Assembly: GCF_022808175.1 (NCBI RefSeq)
Contig: NZ_JALGBX010000029.1
Coordinates: 1-64,000 of the forward strand
Reading direction: 5' to 3'
From: Streptomyces sp. AP-93
GTDB lineage: Bacteria; Actinomycetota; Actinomycetes; Streptomycetales; Streptomycetaceae
Length of the DNA: 64,000 nt
The position numbers were made by a program, and so were the translations under genes. Below the pieces are notes generated by a model. That model worked only from the letters and a program-made list of their open reading frames with translations, searched no databases and was not told where the DNA came from. Every line of letters starts with the position of its first letter. The first letter of the stretch is position 1. Below, one piece after another: positions 24,082 to 33,691 of the stretch.

Positions 24082-26169
24082 TCAGGGGCAGCTGATGCGG
24101 GTGTCGCCCGGGTCGGTGGTGCAGATGTCGGAGCCCATGCCGCCGTTGGCGGTGTCGTTGGCGCTGACGCCGTCGGTGGTGGTCAGGCGGTCGTTGCCGT
24201 AGTAGCCCGTGAGGATGTCGTTGCCCGGACCGCCGTTCAGGGTGTCGTCGCCGAAGCCCCCGTCGATGTTGTCGTTGCCGGGCCCACCGTGGACGGTGTC
24301 GCTGCCGTAGCTCGCGCGGATGGTGTCGTTGCCGCTGAGGCCGCAGACGACGTCGTTGGAGTAGCCGCCGTTCAGAGTGTCCGTACCGCTGGTGCCGATG
24401 ATCGTGCATCCGCGGGAGTTGTTCACCGAGGTCGACGCGACGGCACTGTTGTCGGCCGGGTTCGGGTCCTGGGTCGTGGCGGTGGCGGAGGCGCTGTTCG
24501 TCAGGGTGCCGGTGGCACGCGGTTCGGCGGTCACCGTGACCGTGGCGCTCGCACCCGGTGCGATGCTGCCGAGGGCGCAGGTGGCCCCGGTCGCCGTGGT
24601 CGTGCAGGTGCCCTGGGAGGGGACGGCCGACAGGAGGGTGCCGCCGGCACCCGAGAGGGTGTCGGTGAGCGTCACGCCCGTCGCGGTCGCGGTGGACGTC
24701 GCGGCGCTGGAGACCCGTACCGTGTACGAGGCCTGGTCGCCGATGCTCACGGCCGTCGTGCCGGTCTTCGTCACCGACAGGTTTGCGGTCGGCGGGGGCG
24801 GGGTGCTGCCGCCGCCTTCGTAGCGGGCGATGCCGAAGGCACCCAGCCCGGCCAGGCCCGCGGCCACGATCTTCCCGTCGGGCTGCACGAGCAGTCCCCG
24901 GATCTCCTCCCCGCCCAGCATGCCGGTGTACACCCGGCCGTCACCGCCGCCGAAGCCGCTGTCCAGGCTGCCGCTCGGCAGGTAGCGGGCGAGGGCGAAG
25001 TCGGAGGCCTCCTGGCTGTCCGGGTCGTCGGCCGTGCCGCCGACGAGGATCTTCCCGTCCTGCTGGAGCGTCATGTCGTACGCCATCGCAGTACTGAGGG
25101 GCCAGACGGTGGTGACCCGGCCGGCGGTGCCGAAGGCGGCGTCGGGACTGCCGCCGGAGGTGAACCGGGCCAGTGCGAAACCGGTGTCGGTCGACCCGGC
25201 GGCGACGACCGCGCCGTCGGACTGGACCGCCACGGCCCGGCCGAAGTCCGTACCGCCGAAGTCCGCGGTGGCCATGCCGTCACCGCTGAAGGACGTGTCG
25301 AGGGTGCCGTTGGACAGGTAGCGGGCCACTCCGAAGTCGAAGGCGGTACTGCCCACGTAGCCGACGGCGGCGAACCTGCCGTCGGGTTGCAGCGCCAGGC
25401 CGGTGGCCTGGCCGCCCGCGTCCCCGGGGAAGGCGGGAGCGAAGCCCGCCACCACCGTGCCGTCCCCGCCGAAGGACGGGTCGGGACTGCCGTCCGGGTT
25501 GAGGCGGGCCAGCGCGAAGCCCGCCCCGCCGCTGAGCCCCACCGCGAGGATCTTTCCGTCCTGCTGGACGACCAGGTCGGCGGCCCCCGAGGCGCCGCCG
25601 AACGCGTCGACGCGCACGAGGCCGGCCGTGCCGAAGCCCTGGTCGAGCGAGCCGTCGGTGTTGTAGCGGGCGAGGGAGAAGAAGCAGCAGCCGCCGCCCT
25701 CGTCCACGACCTCCGTACTGCCGGCGACCACGATCTTCCCGTCGGACGGCTGTACCGCCACCGCCTCGGCCTGGTCGTCACCACCGAAATCGCTGGTCAC
25801 CCGGCCGTCTCCACCACCGAATCCGGTATCGACGCTGCCGTCGGCGTTGTACCGGATGAGTGCCATGTCGAACGGGACGCCCGGCCCCGTGACGCGGCCT
25901 GCCACGACCAGCTTGCCGTCGCCCTGCCGGGCGACGTCCAGACCCTCGGAGTAGTCCCACGGTCCGCCGTCGTCCGGGAAGTACGTCTGGACCTTGCCGG
26001 AGCCCGCGAAAGCGGGGTCCAGGTCCCCCGGAGCCGCCAGCGCGGTGCCGGGCAGCACGAGGACCAGTGCCAGGGCGGCAGCCGCGGCTGCCACCATCGT
26101 GGCCGGCCGTCCGCCGTGCCGTACGGGGCGGCGGAGCTCTTCAGGCGGTCTGGGGTGTGAGTGGGTCAT
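24082..26169 (-). CDS. Secreted delta-60 repeat, DUF11 and RTX-repeat protein
   Basis: A large secreted protein of 695 aa with a signal peptide (about 1-46, ending TALAAPG). Residues about 48-450 hold roughly eight delta-60 repeats of about 50 residues (recurring QxDGKIVVAG, FALARY, DxSFGGDG), expected to form a beta-propeller. A DUF11 domain (about 465-575) follows, then RTX-type calcium-binding nonapeptides (about 590-670, e.g. GGPGNDNIDGGFGDD). The terminal Cys pair in CTTDPGDTRISC may be a disulfide. No cell-wall sorting motif is seen, so it is probably released or held through the repeats. Function is unknown; ligand binding or adhesion is possible. Confidence 0.88.
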   Translation of the reverse strand: MTHSHPRPPEELRRPVRHGGRPATMVAAAAAALALVLVLPGTALAAPGDLDPAFAGSGKVQTYFPDDGGPWDYSEGLDVARQGDGKLVVAGRVTGPGVPFDMALIRYNADGSVDTGFGGGDGRVTSDFGGDDQAEAVAVQPSDGKIVVAGSTEVVDEGGGCCFFSLARYNTDGSLDQGFGTAGLVRVDAFGGASGAADLVVQQDGKILAVGLSGGAGFALARLNPDGSPDPSFGGDGTVVAGFAPAFPGDAGGQATGLALQPDGRFAAVGYVGSTAFDFGVARYLSNGTLDTSFSGDGMATADFGGTDFGRAVAVQSDGAVVAAGSTDTGFALARFTSGGSPDAAFGTAGRVTTVWPLSTAMAYDMTLQQDGKILVGGTADDPDSQEASDFALARYLPSGSLDSGFGGGDGRVYTGMLGGEEIRGLLVQPDGKIVAAGLAGLGAFGIARYEGGGSTPPPPTANLSVTKTGTTAVSIGDQASYTVRVSSAATSTATATGVTLTDTLSGAGGTLLSAVPSQGTCTTTATGATCALGSIAPGASATVTVTAEPRATGTLTNSASATATTQDPNPADNSAVASTSVNNSRGCTIIGTSGTDTLNGGYSNDVVCGLSGNDTIRASYGSDTVHGGPGNDNIDGGFGDDTLNGGPGNDILTGYYGNDRLTTTDGVSANDTANGGMGSDICTTDPGDTRISCP

Positions 26170-26350
26170 GGGCGTACGGGCCTCCGAGTCGCGCCGGGGA
26201 GTGAGCAGGCAGCAGCTTGGTGCCGGACGTGCGCCGGACGGCCGAGGCGGGGGCCGGGCTAAGCCCTCTGAGGGAGGGGATCCACCCCTGTGGGCGAACC
26301 GGGAGAGGGCGGGGAGGGTCTTCGCGCCGGCGGGGGGGGTGCAGGCTCCC

Positions 26351-26728
26351 TCAGACCACGGAGAGCAGGTCCACCACGAAAATGAGCGTGGAACCCGCCG
26401 GGATCAACGGTGAGGGGGACTGCTTGCCGTAGCCGAGGCGCGGGGGAATGATGATCTCGCGCCGACCACCGACCTTCATCCCCCTGAGTCCCCGGTCCCA
26501 GCCCTTGATGACCCTGCCACCCCCCACGGCGAACTTGAACGGCTGGCCCCGGTCCCAGGAGGCGTCGAACTCCTTCCCGGACTCGAAGGTCACCCCGACG
26601 TAGTGCACCCGGACGACCCTGCCCGGCTTCGCCTCGGGCCCGTCGCCGACGACGAGGTCCCGGATGGTCAGCTCCTGAGGAGCGTCACCCCCGGGAAGCT
26701 CGATCTCGGGCTTCGTCAGTTCACTCAT
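26351..26728 (-). CDS. FKBP-type peptidyl-prolyl isomerase
   Basis: A single-domain cytosolic FKBP (125 aa) that catalyses cis-trans isomerisation of prolyl bonds. Family landmarks are VVRVHYVGVTFESGKEFDASW (around residues 38-58), GGGRVIKGWDRGL, GGRREIIIPPRLGYG and the final LIFVVDLLSVV. There is no signal peptide or trigger-factor domain. ATG 28 bases after the region's last upstream start fits family length; the SD GAGG is modest. It is divergent from the PAS/GAF phosphatase gene across a 298-base gap in which no further gene was recognised. Confidence 0.93.
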   Translation of the reverse strand: MSELTKPEIELPGGDAPQELTIRDLVVGDGPEAKPGRVVRVHYVGVTFESGKEFDASWDRGQPFKFAVGGGRVIKGWDRGLRGMKVGGRREIIIPPRLGYGKQSPSPLIPAGSTLIFVVDLLSVV

Positions 26729-27026
26729 CGCAGCCTCATCGCTCTCCGCTCGCTCTCCGCCGGAACCCCTCGTGCGGACCGGCCGTGGACCGGCCGTGCG
26801 AAGTACATCAAACCCCACGGAGCACGGCGCGGCGATGCCCGTGGAAGACGTGCTGCGTGCCCTGGAGCGTGTCTGCCCGGACGGCCCCGGGAGGCGGTGT
26901 CATGCAGAACGGGCAGACGATGGATCCGTGAGACCCGGTTCCCGCAGGCCCGCCTGAGCGGCTCGGGGCCTGATGGCGACCGCGGGCGCAGGGCAAGGAG
27001 GCTGCGGCGGTGGGTACAGGTGCCAG

Positions 27027-29099
27027 ATGAATGAGCACATTCCGGTCGACGAGCTGATCAGCGGCGCCGCGCAGGCTGCCGGCGGATGGCTGGGCGCGCT
27101 GCCGGTCGCGCTGATGGCCACCAGCGCGACCGGCACCATCGTGCGCTGGAACCAGGTCGCGCAGGAATTGCTCGGCTATGCCCCGCCGCAGATGCTGGGG
27201 CGCAACATCGCGGACCTCCTTCATCCGGGATCCGATCGCAGCCTGGGCCGCTCCCTTTGGGAAGCCGCGGCCGCCGGGCGGGGAGTGATGGGCACGGTGA
27301 CCGCCTGGCACCGCGACGGGCACCCACTGGAGGTGGAGATCTGGGCCTCTCCGGTGTCCGACCGCGGGCAAGGCGTGGCCACGGTGCTGGTCTTCGCTGC
27401 CGATGCCCACGCGGCACGGCGTATCCGGGGGTCTTCGGCGGTGTGGGACGGCTTGTTCGCCCGCTCCCCGGTCGGCATCGCGATCCTCGACTCGCAGCTG
27501 CGGTTCCTGCAGGTCAACGCCGCGCTCGAAGCCATGAACGGCCTGCCGGAATCGGCACACGTGGGACGTCGCCTGGCCCAGATCCTCCCGGAGGTGAATG
27601 CCCGCGAGATGGAGGAGGCCATGCTGCAGGTGCTGGAGACCGGGCGGCCGGTCCTTGACCGTCGCCGTGTCGGACGGACGCCGGCCGAACCGGACCACGA
27701 CCGTGTGTGGTCGTGTTCCTACGTCCGGGTGGAGGATCCCGCCGGCATGTCGATCGGCGTCATCGCCTCGCTCGTCGACATCACCGAGCAGCAGCGCGAC
27801 CACGTCGAAGCCGAAGCCGCACGGCGCAGGCTCGCCATGCTCAGTGAGGCCAGCATCCGGGTCGGCTCGAGCCTCGACCTGGAGCGCACCGCGCAGGAAC
27901 TCGCCGATCTCGCCGTGCCGCGCTTCGCCGATGCCGTCACCGTGGACGTCCTGGATGCCCTGGCGCGCGGGGACGAGCCCGGCATGGGGCTGACGGGCGG
28001 GGTCGCCCTGCGGCGCCTCGGCAAGGCCCCGCTGGCCGGATCCAAGGTGACCGACATCCTCGCCCCCCTCGGCAGGACGCTCCTCTTCCCCGTCGCCGCC
28101 CCCTACACGCAGGCCCTCGCGGCCCGGCAGTCCTTCCTGACCGCCCGTCTCGACGAACAGGCCGTGGCCCCCGCCGCCCGGCACTCGGCCAAGCCCGCCC
28201 AACTGGTCGCGGTGGGGGTGCACTCGCTGGTCATGGCACCCCTGGTGGCCCGGGAGACGGTGCTCGGCGTCGCCACCTTCTACCGCACCCGCCCGAAAGG
28301 ACCCTTCGGGTCCGAAGACGTCACCCTCGCCGGTGAACTCGCCGCCCGCGCCGCGCTCAGCATCGACAACGCCCGGCTCTACCACCGTGAGCACGACACC
28401 GCGGTCATCCTCCAGCGCAGCATGCTCCCCCAGCACATCACCCCGCCACCCGGCATCGCGGTCAGTCACCGCTACCTCCCCGCGAGCGACGTCAACGAGA
28501 TCGGCGGTGACTGGTACGACGTCCTGGCCCTGGCCGGCGGCAAGGCGGCCCTGCTCATCGGCGACGTCATGGGGCACGGCATCGCCGCCGCCGCGGTCAT
28601 GGGCCGGCTGTCCGCCTCCGTGCGGGCCCTCGCACGCCTGGACCTTTCGCCCGTACGGCTGCTGCACCAGCTGGAAGCCGTCCTCGGCGATCTGGCCGAG
28701 CCGATGCTGGCCACCTTCCTGTACGTCGTCTGCGACCCGGCCACCGGACACTGCACCGTCACCCGGGCCGGACACCCGCCGCCCGCACTCGTGCTCCCCG
28801 ACGGCACGGTCCGGCTCCTGGACACCCCGCCCGGCGTCCCCCTGGGGGTCGGGGGCATCGTCTTCACTCCCACCGAGATCAACGTGCCCGCCGGCAGCCT
28901 TCTCGTGCTCTACACCGACGGACTGATCGAGGCCCGAGACCGTGACCTCGACGAACGGCTTGCCGAGCTGACGCAGCTGCTCGCGGATCCACAGCGGCAG
29001 CTGGACCACCTGTGCGACTCGCTGATCACCCACCTCGTTCCGGCGGCGGCCGACGACGACGTCGCGCTCCTGGTCGCCCGCATCGGCGGGATTCCGTGA
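27027..29099 (+). CDS. PAS-PAS-GAF-SpoIIE phosphatase
   Basis: A soluble sensor phosphatase of 690 aa. Two PAS domains (about 20-130, IVRWNQVAQELLGYAP, and 150-255, FLQVNAALEAMNG), one GAF domain (about 280-440) and a PP2C/SpoIIE domain (about 460-690) are in order. The phosphatase motifs NEIGGDWYDV, LIGDVMGHGI, LVLYTDGLIEARD and DDDVALLVARI are intact. It likely dephosphorylates an anti-anti-sigma factor in response to a ligand or redox signal. ATG 27027 has AGG six bases upstream. The N-terminus of the cut gene at the right edge of the window has a similar PAS-PAS-GAF order. Confidence 0.92.
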   Translation: MNEHIPVDELISGAAQAAGGWLGALPVALMATSATGTIVRWNQVAQELLGYAPPQMLGRNIADLLHPGSDRSLGRSLWEAAAAGRGVMGTVTAWHRDGHPLEVEIWASPVSDRGQGVATVLVFAADAHAARRIRGSSAVWDGLFARSPVGIAILDSQLRFLQVNAALEAMNGLPESAHVGRRLAQILPEVNAREMEEAMLQVLETGRPVLDRRRVGRTPAEPDHDRVWSCSYVRVEDPAGMSIGVIASLVDITEQQRDHVEAEAARRRLAMLSEASIRVGSSLDLERTAQELADLAVPRFADAVTVDVLDALARGDEPGMGLTGGVALRRLGKAPLAGSKVTDILAPLGRTLLFPVAAPYTQALAARQSFLTARLDEQAVAPAARHSAKPAQLVAVGVHSLVMAPLVARETVLGVATFYRTRPKGPFGSEDVTLAGELAARAALSIDNARLYHREHDTAVILQRSMLPQHITPPPGIAVSHRYLPASDVNEIGGDWYDVLALAGGKAALLIGDVMGHGIAAAAVMGRLSASVRALARLDLSPVRLLHQLEAVLGDLAEPMLATFLYVVCDPATGHCTVTRAGHPPPALVLPDGTVRLLDTPPGVPLGVGGIVFTPTEINVPAGSLLVLYTDGLIEARDRDLDERLAELTQLLADPQRQLDHLCDSLITHLVPAAADDDVALLVARIGGIP

Positions 29100-29149
29100 G
29101 GAGCCGTCGGCCTTCCGTGGCACCCGGGCGGATGCGCCGGTGGCGTACG

Positions 29150-29686
29150 TCAGCGGGCGACGCCCCGGGGGACGGCGAAGTCGGTCAGCCGGGCCGAGCC
29201 CGGAGCGAGCTCCTGCCAGGAACCGGGGCAGGCGAGCACCGCGATCGCGGACGTCGGGAACTTCTCCGACAGGCGCGCGATCGCTCCGGCCTCAGCGGCG
29301 TCCACGGCCTTACGGGCGAGGCTGACGGCCAGATCCGCCAGGCCCGGGTTGTGGCCGACGAGCAGCAGCGTCCCCACCTCCCGCGGTACTCCGGACACCA
29401 CCTCCAGCAGTTCCTCCGGCTCGGCGGCGTACACCCGCTCGTCGAAGCGCACGGGGACCGCGGCGCCGAGCTGTCCGGCTGCCAGTGCCCAGGTCTCGCG
29501 GGCCCGCCGGGCGGTGGAACAGATGACCAGGGCGGGGACGCAGTCTGCGTCGCGCAGCCAGCGGCCCGCCGCGGGCGCGTCCCGCAGACCCCGCGGGCCG
29601 AGCGGCCGCTCGTGGTCCGCGACGTCGGGCCAGGCGGATTTGGCGTGGCGCAGCAGCACCAGGCGGCCGGCGGATCCCTCGCTCAT
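29150..29686 (-). CDS. SixA-like histidine phosphatase
   Basis: A histidine-phosphatase-superfamily enzyme of 178 aa, close to SixA phosphohistidine phosphatases. The catalytic RHG-type motif is LLRHAKSAW (His near residue 14), and the second His lies in LLVGHNPGL (about 110). It may act on phosphohistidine in a phosphorelay or on a small phosphate ester. The start region is duplicated: a 14-base repeat gives a second ATG that opens a five-codon frame whose stop overlaps this ATG. Confidence 0.88.
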   Translation of the reverse strand: MSEGSAGRLVLLRHAKSAWPDVADHERPLGPRGLRDAPAAGRWLRDADCVPALVICSTARRARETWALAAGQLGAAVPVRFDERVYAAEPEELLEVVSGVPREVGTLLLVGHNPGLADLAVSLARKAVDAAEAGAIARLSEKFPTSAIAVLACPGSWQELAPGSARLTDFAVPRGVAR

Positions 29687-29710
29687 GACCTCAGCCTCAT
29701 GACCTCAGCC
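29683..29710 (-). repeat. 14-base duplication of the ribosome-binding/start region
   Basis: TCATGACCTCAGCC is perfectly duplicated in tandem (29683-29696, 29697-29710). On the minus strand it reads GAGGTCATGAG twice. The upstream ATG (29700) opens a five-codon frame (MRLRS) ending in TGA that overlaps the real start by four bases, so re-initiation coupling is possible. Confidence 0.85.
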
Positions 29711-29720
29711 TCGCACGGTG

Positions 29721-29741
29721 CGCGGTCCGCGGTCCGCGGTC
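29721..29741. repeat. Triple 7-base tandem repeat
   Basis: CGCGGTC occurs three times in a row upstream of the histidine phosphatase gene. Its meaning is unknown. Confidence 0.7.
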
Positions 29742-29808
29742 CACGGAACCGGGCGGGAGGACGGACTCCTCGGGGTACGGCCACCGGTGCCCCCTGCCGG
29801 GCCCTGGG

Positions 29809-30960
29809 TCACTCACCCCGCCAGATGCTCTGGTACGCCTCTTGGTAGCCCCGGGGGTCCCAGGACGTGGCCCCGCCGCTGTTCTCGGCCGTCACCACAT
29901 GAGCGGGGGCGACGTAGCCGCTGGCGGGCCGGCCGGCGAAGGCGCGGTTGAACTCGTCGACGATCTGCCACCCCTGCTGGGCCAGCGGTTCGGGGACGGT
30001 GGCGGCCTGGAAACGTCGGCTGTTGATGCGCTGGAAGGCGGAAGGATCGCCGTCGCCCGCGCCGATGTTGAAGGGCGGCCCCTCGCCGGGGCGTCCGGCG
30101 GCGAGCAACGCCGGGGCGGCGTCCGCGAAGTAGAGGTCGTTGATCGCGACGGAGTGGGTCCACCGGCTCCGGAAGCGGGACAGCAGGGAGGAGACCTGCC
30201 GGGGGGTGCGCTGACTCGCGTCCGGGATGGGGATGTTCTCCGTCGCCAGCAGCGTGACCCCGGGGCAGGTCGCGAGCTGCCGTTTGATCAGCTCGGACTT
30301 GTTGCGGGCGAACGGGATGGAGTCATCGGTGAAGACGACGACCCCGGCGTTGCCGTCGGACCGGGCGATGACCCAGTCGGCGCTCACCCTCGCGACCTCC
30401 TCCACCTTCGTGGTGACGTTGGTGAACAGCCGGGGACTCGTGCTCGGTCCGGGGGAGTCGACCGCGTGCCAGCCGATCAGCGCAATGCCTGCGGCCGCTG
30501 CCCGCGCAGTCTGCTGCGCGGTGAGCAGGGGATCGAAGCCGCCGATGACGATGCCCGAGGGCTTGAGGGTGACCGCCTGGCTGAGCGCGGCCTGGATGCC
30601 CGCGGGGGTGCCGTCCCCGTCGATCACCCGGACCCGCCAGCCGATGGCGGCCGCGGCTTCCCGGACGCCCTTGGCGACTCCGGCGACACCAGGGTTGGTC
30701 ATGGTCTGGGCGACATAGACGATGACCTTGTCGGGCACCGCCTCGGGTCCGGTCGTGGGGCCGTTCCAGGAGAGGCCCGTACGCTCGGCCCGCTCGACGG
30801 CCTCCTTGGCCCGCACGAGTACGGCCGGACAGCCGCCGGCCGGGGGCGAGGCCGCCGCGTCAGAGGTCCGCGACGAGTCGCCTCCGCACCCCGCGACGAG
30901 GGTGGCGGCGGCAGCCCAAAGGGCCGCGGCCGCGAGGACGCTGGTGCGATTCGGGTACAC
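29809..30960 (-). CDS. CUT2 ABC transporter sugar-binding lipoprotein
   Basis: The substrate-binding protein (383 aa) of a CUT2-type ABC importer. The signal ends at the lipobox VAGC (Cys25), so it is anchored outside the membrane. A Peripla_BP_4 fold follows, with QTMTNPGVAGVAKGVREAAAAIGW and LKPSGIVIGGFDP. GTG 30960 has AGGAG six bases upstream. It is the last gene of the operon ATPase-permease-binding protein, starting 28 bases after the permease. The sugar or polyol bound cannot be read from sequence; no kinase or isomerase gene is adjacent. Confidence 0.9.
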   Translation of the reverse strand: MYPNRTSVLAAAALWAAAATLVAGCGGDSSRTSDAAASPPAGGCPAVLVRAKEAVERAERTGLSWNGPTTGPEAVPDKVIVYVAQTMTNPGVAGVAKGVREAAAAIGWRVRVIDGDGTPAGIQAALSQAVTLKPSGIVIGGFDPLLTAQQTARAAAAGIALIGWHAVDSPGPSTSPRLFTNVTTKVEEVARVSADWVIARSDGNAGVVVFTDDSIPFARNKSELIKRQLATCPGVTLLATENIPIPDASQRTPRQVSSLLSRFRSRWTHSVAINDLYFADAAPALLAAGRPGEGPPFNIGAGDGDPSAFQRINSRRFQAATVPEPLAQQGWQIVDEFNRAFAGRPASGYVAPAHVVTAENSGGATSWDPRGYQEAYQSIWRGE

Positions 30961-30987
30961 GGTGCTCCTGACCGGGAGTTGCTGGGT

Positions 30988-32031
30988 CTATCGGGCTTCG
31001 GCTGCCCGTGCCGCCGATGGCCCGGAAGGTTCGTCGGGCGGGTTGCGGTCCGTCGTGGCCCGCGTGCGCAGCCGCCGCCTGGCCGCGTAGCCGGCCAGGC
31101 CGACCGCCAACAGCAGAGTGCCCCCGTTGAACAGCGGCGTGGCCCAGAACTGGGCGCCGAGCTGGCCGATCCCGGCGAGCCCGACGGCGAGCACACTGAC
31201 GGCCACCAGGGTTCCGAGCGCGTTGGCGCGGCCGGGCTTGATCGTGGTGGAGCCGAGCAGCGCGCCGACGAAGGCGGGCAGCAGGTAGTCCAGGCCGACG
31301 CTCGGGTTGCCGATCTGCTGCTGCGCGGCGAGCAGGACCCCTGAGATGCCCACGACCAGGCCCGATCCGGCGAAGGCGTAGACGGAGTACCTGTGGGTGG
31401 GGATGCCGATGATGGCGGCGGCGCGGGGGTTGGAGCCGACGACGTACAGGTATCTGCCGAACGGCAGCCGTTCCAGCACCACCCAGAGGACGACGACGGC
31501 GGCCAGGACGTAGAAGGCGGGCACCGGCAGACCGAGGAACCGGGCGTCGTAGAGGCCGGTGAACGAGGCCGGCAGGCCTTCCGGGCCGGGAACGATCCTG
31601 CTGCCGTCGGTGAGCCATCCGGTGAGGGCGTACATGATGCTGCCGGTGCCGAGCGTGGCGATGAGGGAGTCGATCCGGGCGAATTCGACGACGGCACCGT
31701 TCAGGGCGCCGACCAGCGCCCCGCCGAGGACGACGGCGAGAGCGGCGAGCGGCCAGGGCGTTCCCTCCTCGACGATGAGGTACAACACCAGCACATGGGC
31801 CAGGCCCAGCCCGTACCCGAGGGACAGGTCGAACTTGCCGATGGCGATGGGGATCGTCGCCCCGAGTGCGAGGAGGGCGGGGATCGACTGGTTGGAGAGG
31901 ATCGACGAGACGTTGTCCCGGGTGGGGAAGGTGTCCGGCAGGACGACGGAGAAGACCAGGAAGAGCACGGCGGCCAAGGCCGGCAGGCCGTAGCTCCCGA
32001 TGATGTGCCCGCGCGGGGACCAGGGGGTCAC
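30988..32031 (-). CDS. CUT2 ABC transporter permease
   Basis: An integral-membrane permease (347 aa) of the ribose/xylose (RbsC-like, BPD_transp_2) class with about nine to ten helices. The family segment LGATIPIAIGKFDLSLGYGLG lies at about 56-76, and the late motif ALLGSTTIKPGRANALGTLVA follows. GTG 32031 overlaps the ATPase stop codon by four bases (GTGA), so translation is coupled. The C-terminal 30 residues are charged and cytosolic. Confidence 0.92.
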   Translation of the reverse strand: MTPWSPRGHIIGSYGLPALAAVLFLVFSVVLPDTFPTRDNVSSILSNQSIPALLALGATIPIAIGKFDLSLGYGLGLAHVLVLYLIVEEGTPWPLAALAVVLGGALVGALNGAVVEFARIDSLIATLGTGSIMYALTGWLTDGSRIVPGPEGLPASFTGLYDARFLGLPVPAFYVLAAVVVLWVVLERLPFGRYLYVVGSNPRAAAIIGIPTHRYSVYAFAGSGLVVGISGVLLAAQQQIGNPSVGLDYLLPAFVGALLGSTTIKPGRANALGTLVAVSVLAVGLAGIGQLGAQFWATPLFNGGTLLLAVGLAGYAARRRLRTRATTDRNPPDEPSGPSAARAAEAR

Positions 32032-33593
32032 AGGGCCGTCGTGCTTCCGGTGATCGGTGGCATGGCCGAGGCGGCACGGGTGAGTTCGGCGGGTGTCAGG
32101 GCGGCGCCCGTCGGCGCGGCCACCACCGATCCGCGTACGAAGACCAGAGCGCGGTGGCAGAGGTCCGCGACCTCCTCGAAGTCGGTGGACACCAGCAGGA
32201 CCGCCAGGCCCTCGGCGGCCGCTTCGTCGAGCAACCGGTGGATCGCCGCCTTGGCGCCGACGTCCACGCTCGCGGTCGGCTCTTCCAGGATCAGCAGCCG
32301 CAGCGGCCCGCGGAGCGACCGGCCGAGCACCACCTTCTGCTGATGACCGCCGGACAGGGTGACGATGGGCACCTCGCTGTCGAGGGGGCGCACCGAGAAC
32401 CGTTCGATCAGGGCGGCGGCCTCGCGCCGCTCGCGCCGGGGGCCGAGCCACCGCCACGCCGGCACACCGGCCGCCCGGGGGTTGGCCAGGAAGTTCTCCC
32501 GGACCGTCAGATCGGGGGCACAGCCCTCCTCCTGGCGGTTGGCGGCCACGAAGCCGACTCCCCGGCCGAGGGCGGCGGCCACGGTGCGCGGGCGGTACGG
32601 CCGGCCGTCGAGCAGTGCCCGCCCGCCGAGCAGGGGCAGCGCGCCGGCGAGGGCGCGGCCCAGGTGCATGTGGCCGGCGCCGGTCAGCCCGACCATGCCG
32701 AGGATCTCCCCGGGCGCCAGATCCAGGCTGATGGGCCGGGTCCGCCGCGTCGTCACGGCGTCGAGACTCAGCAGGGGAGGGCGGCCGGTGGGCACGGCGG
32801 CGGCAGCCCCGCGCCGGGCCGGTACGCCGCCCGCGATGTCATGGACCAGACGGGCGGGACCGTACCCGGCGAGCGGTCCTGAGCTGACGAGGCGGCCGTC
32901 GCGCAGGACGGCGAACGTGTCGGCGACCCGGTACACCTCGTCGAGCCGGTGGCTGACGTACAAGGCGGCGTGCCCCCGGTCGCGCAGGGTGTGCAGCACG
33001 TCGAAGAGCCGGGCACAGTCCGCGGCGGGGAGCGTGGCCGTCGGCTCGTCGAGGACGAAGAGCTCCGTCCGTCGCGCGAGGGCTCGGGCGATGGCCACCA
33101 GGGAACGCTCGGCGGGAGCGAGGTCCGCGATCCGGGCGTCGGCGTCCAGGTGTCCGGCGACGATCCGCAGGGCCTCGGCGCACTGTTCCCGGGTCCGTCG
33201 CCAGGAGATCAGGCCGTGGCGGCGCGGGTAGCCCGTCCCCAGGGCGATGTTCTCGGCGACCGTCATCCACTCGACCAGACCGAGGTCCTGGTGGATGAAG
33301 GACATCTTTCCGGAGGCGGCTGCGGACCCGAGCGGGTGCCCGGCCACGGTCACCTCGCCCTCGTCGGCCCGGTGGACCCCGGCGAGCACTTTGATGAGCG
33401 TGGACTTCCCGGAGCCGTTGGGGCCGAGGAGGGCGAGCACGCTGCCGCGGTGGAGGTCGAGGCTGACCGCGTCCAGTGCGACCGTGCCGCCGAACCGCTT
33501 GCCGAGACCGCGTATCCGCACGAGCGGTTCCCCGCCGGAGGGTCCGGGCGGGCGGCTCGTCGAGGTGCCGGAAGTGTCATGGGCGTCATGCAC
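32028..33593 (-). CDS. CUT2 ABC transporter ATPase, duplicated
   Basis: A double-cassette ATPase of 521 aa. The first half has a full Walker A (GPNGSGKST) and Walker B (LFVLDEPTA) but a degenerate signature (LAPAERSL). The second has a degenerate Walker A (GLTGAGHMHL) and a full signature (LSGGHQQKVVLGRSL). This reciprocal pattern is usual for RbsA/XylG-type proteins. GTG 33593 has GGAG eight bases upstream. The gene starts 98 bases after the end of the fused GAF/PP2C/anti-sigma sensor on the same strand, which may share the transcript. Confidence 0.93.
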   Translation of the reverse strand: MHDAHDTSGTSTSRPPGPSGGEPLVRIRGLGKRFGGTVALDAVSLDLHRGSVLALLGPNGSGKSTLIKVLAGVHRADEGEVTVAGHPLGSAAASGKMSFIHQDLGLVEWMTVAENIALGTGYPRRHGLISWRRTREQCAEALRIVAGHLDADARIADLAPAERSLVAIARALARRTELFVLDEPTATLPAADCARLFDVLHTLRDRGHAALYVSHRLDEVYRVADTFAVLRDGRLVSSGPLAGYGPARLVHDIAGGVPARRGAAAAVPTGRPPLLSLDAVTTRRTRPISLDLAPGEILGMVGLTGAGHMHLGRALAGALPLLGGRALLDGRPYRPRTVAAALGRGVGFVAANRQEEGCAPDLTVRENFLANPRAAGVPAWRWLGPRRERREAAALIERFSVRPLDSEVPIVTLSGGHQQKVVLGRSLRGPLRLLILEEPTASVDVGAKAAIHRLLDEAAAEGLAVLLVSTDFEEVADLCHRALVFVRGSVVAAPTGAALTPAELTRAASAMPPITGSTTAL

Positions 33594-33691
33594 GGACGTC
33601 TCCGGGGCCGACCTCGGATCCCCCTCTCGGGAGGGGCGGGACAGGCAGGATGCTAATGGGGGCCGGGGGACAATCACGTGAATGACGGTGG

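Noticed and set aside
26729..27026. Small genes in the FKBP/PAS divergent gap
   Set aside because: Short frames exist on both strands (for example near 26834), but none has an SD, hydrophobic segment or coding-like bias that stands out.
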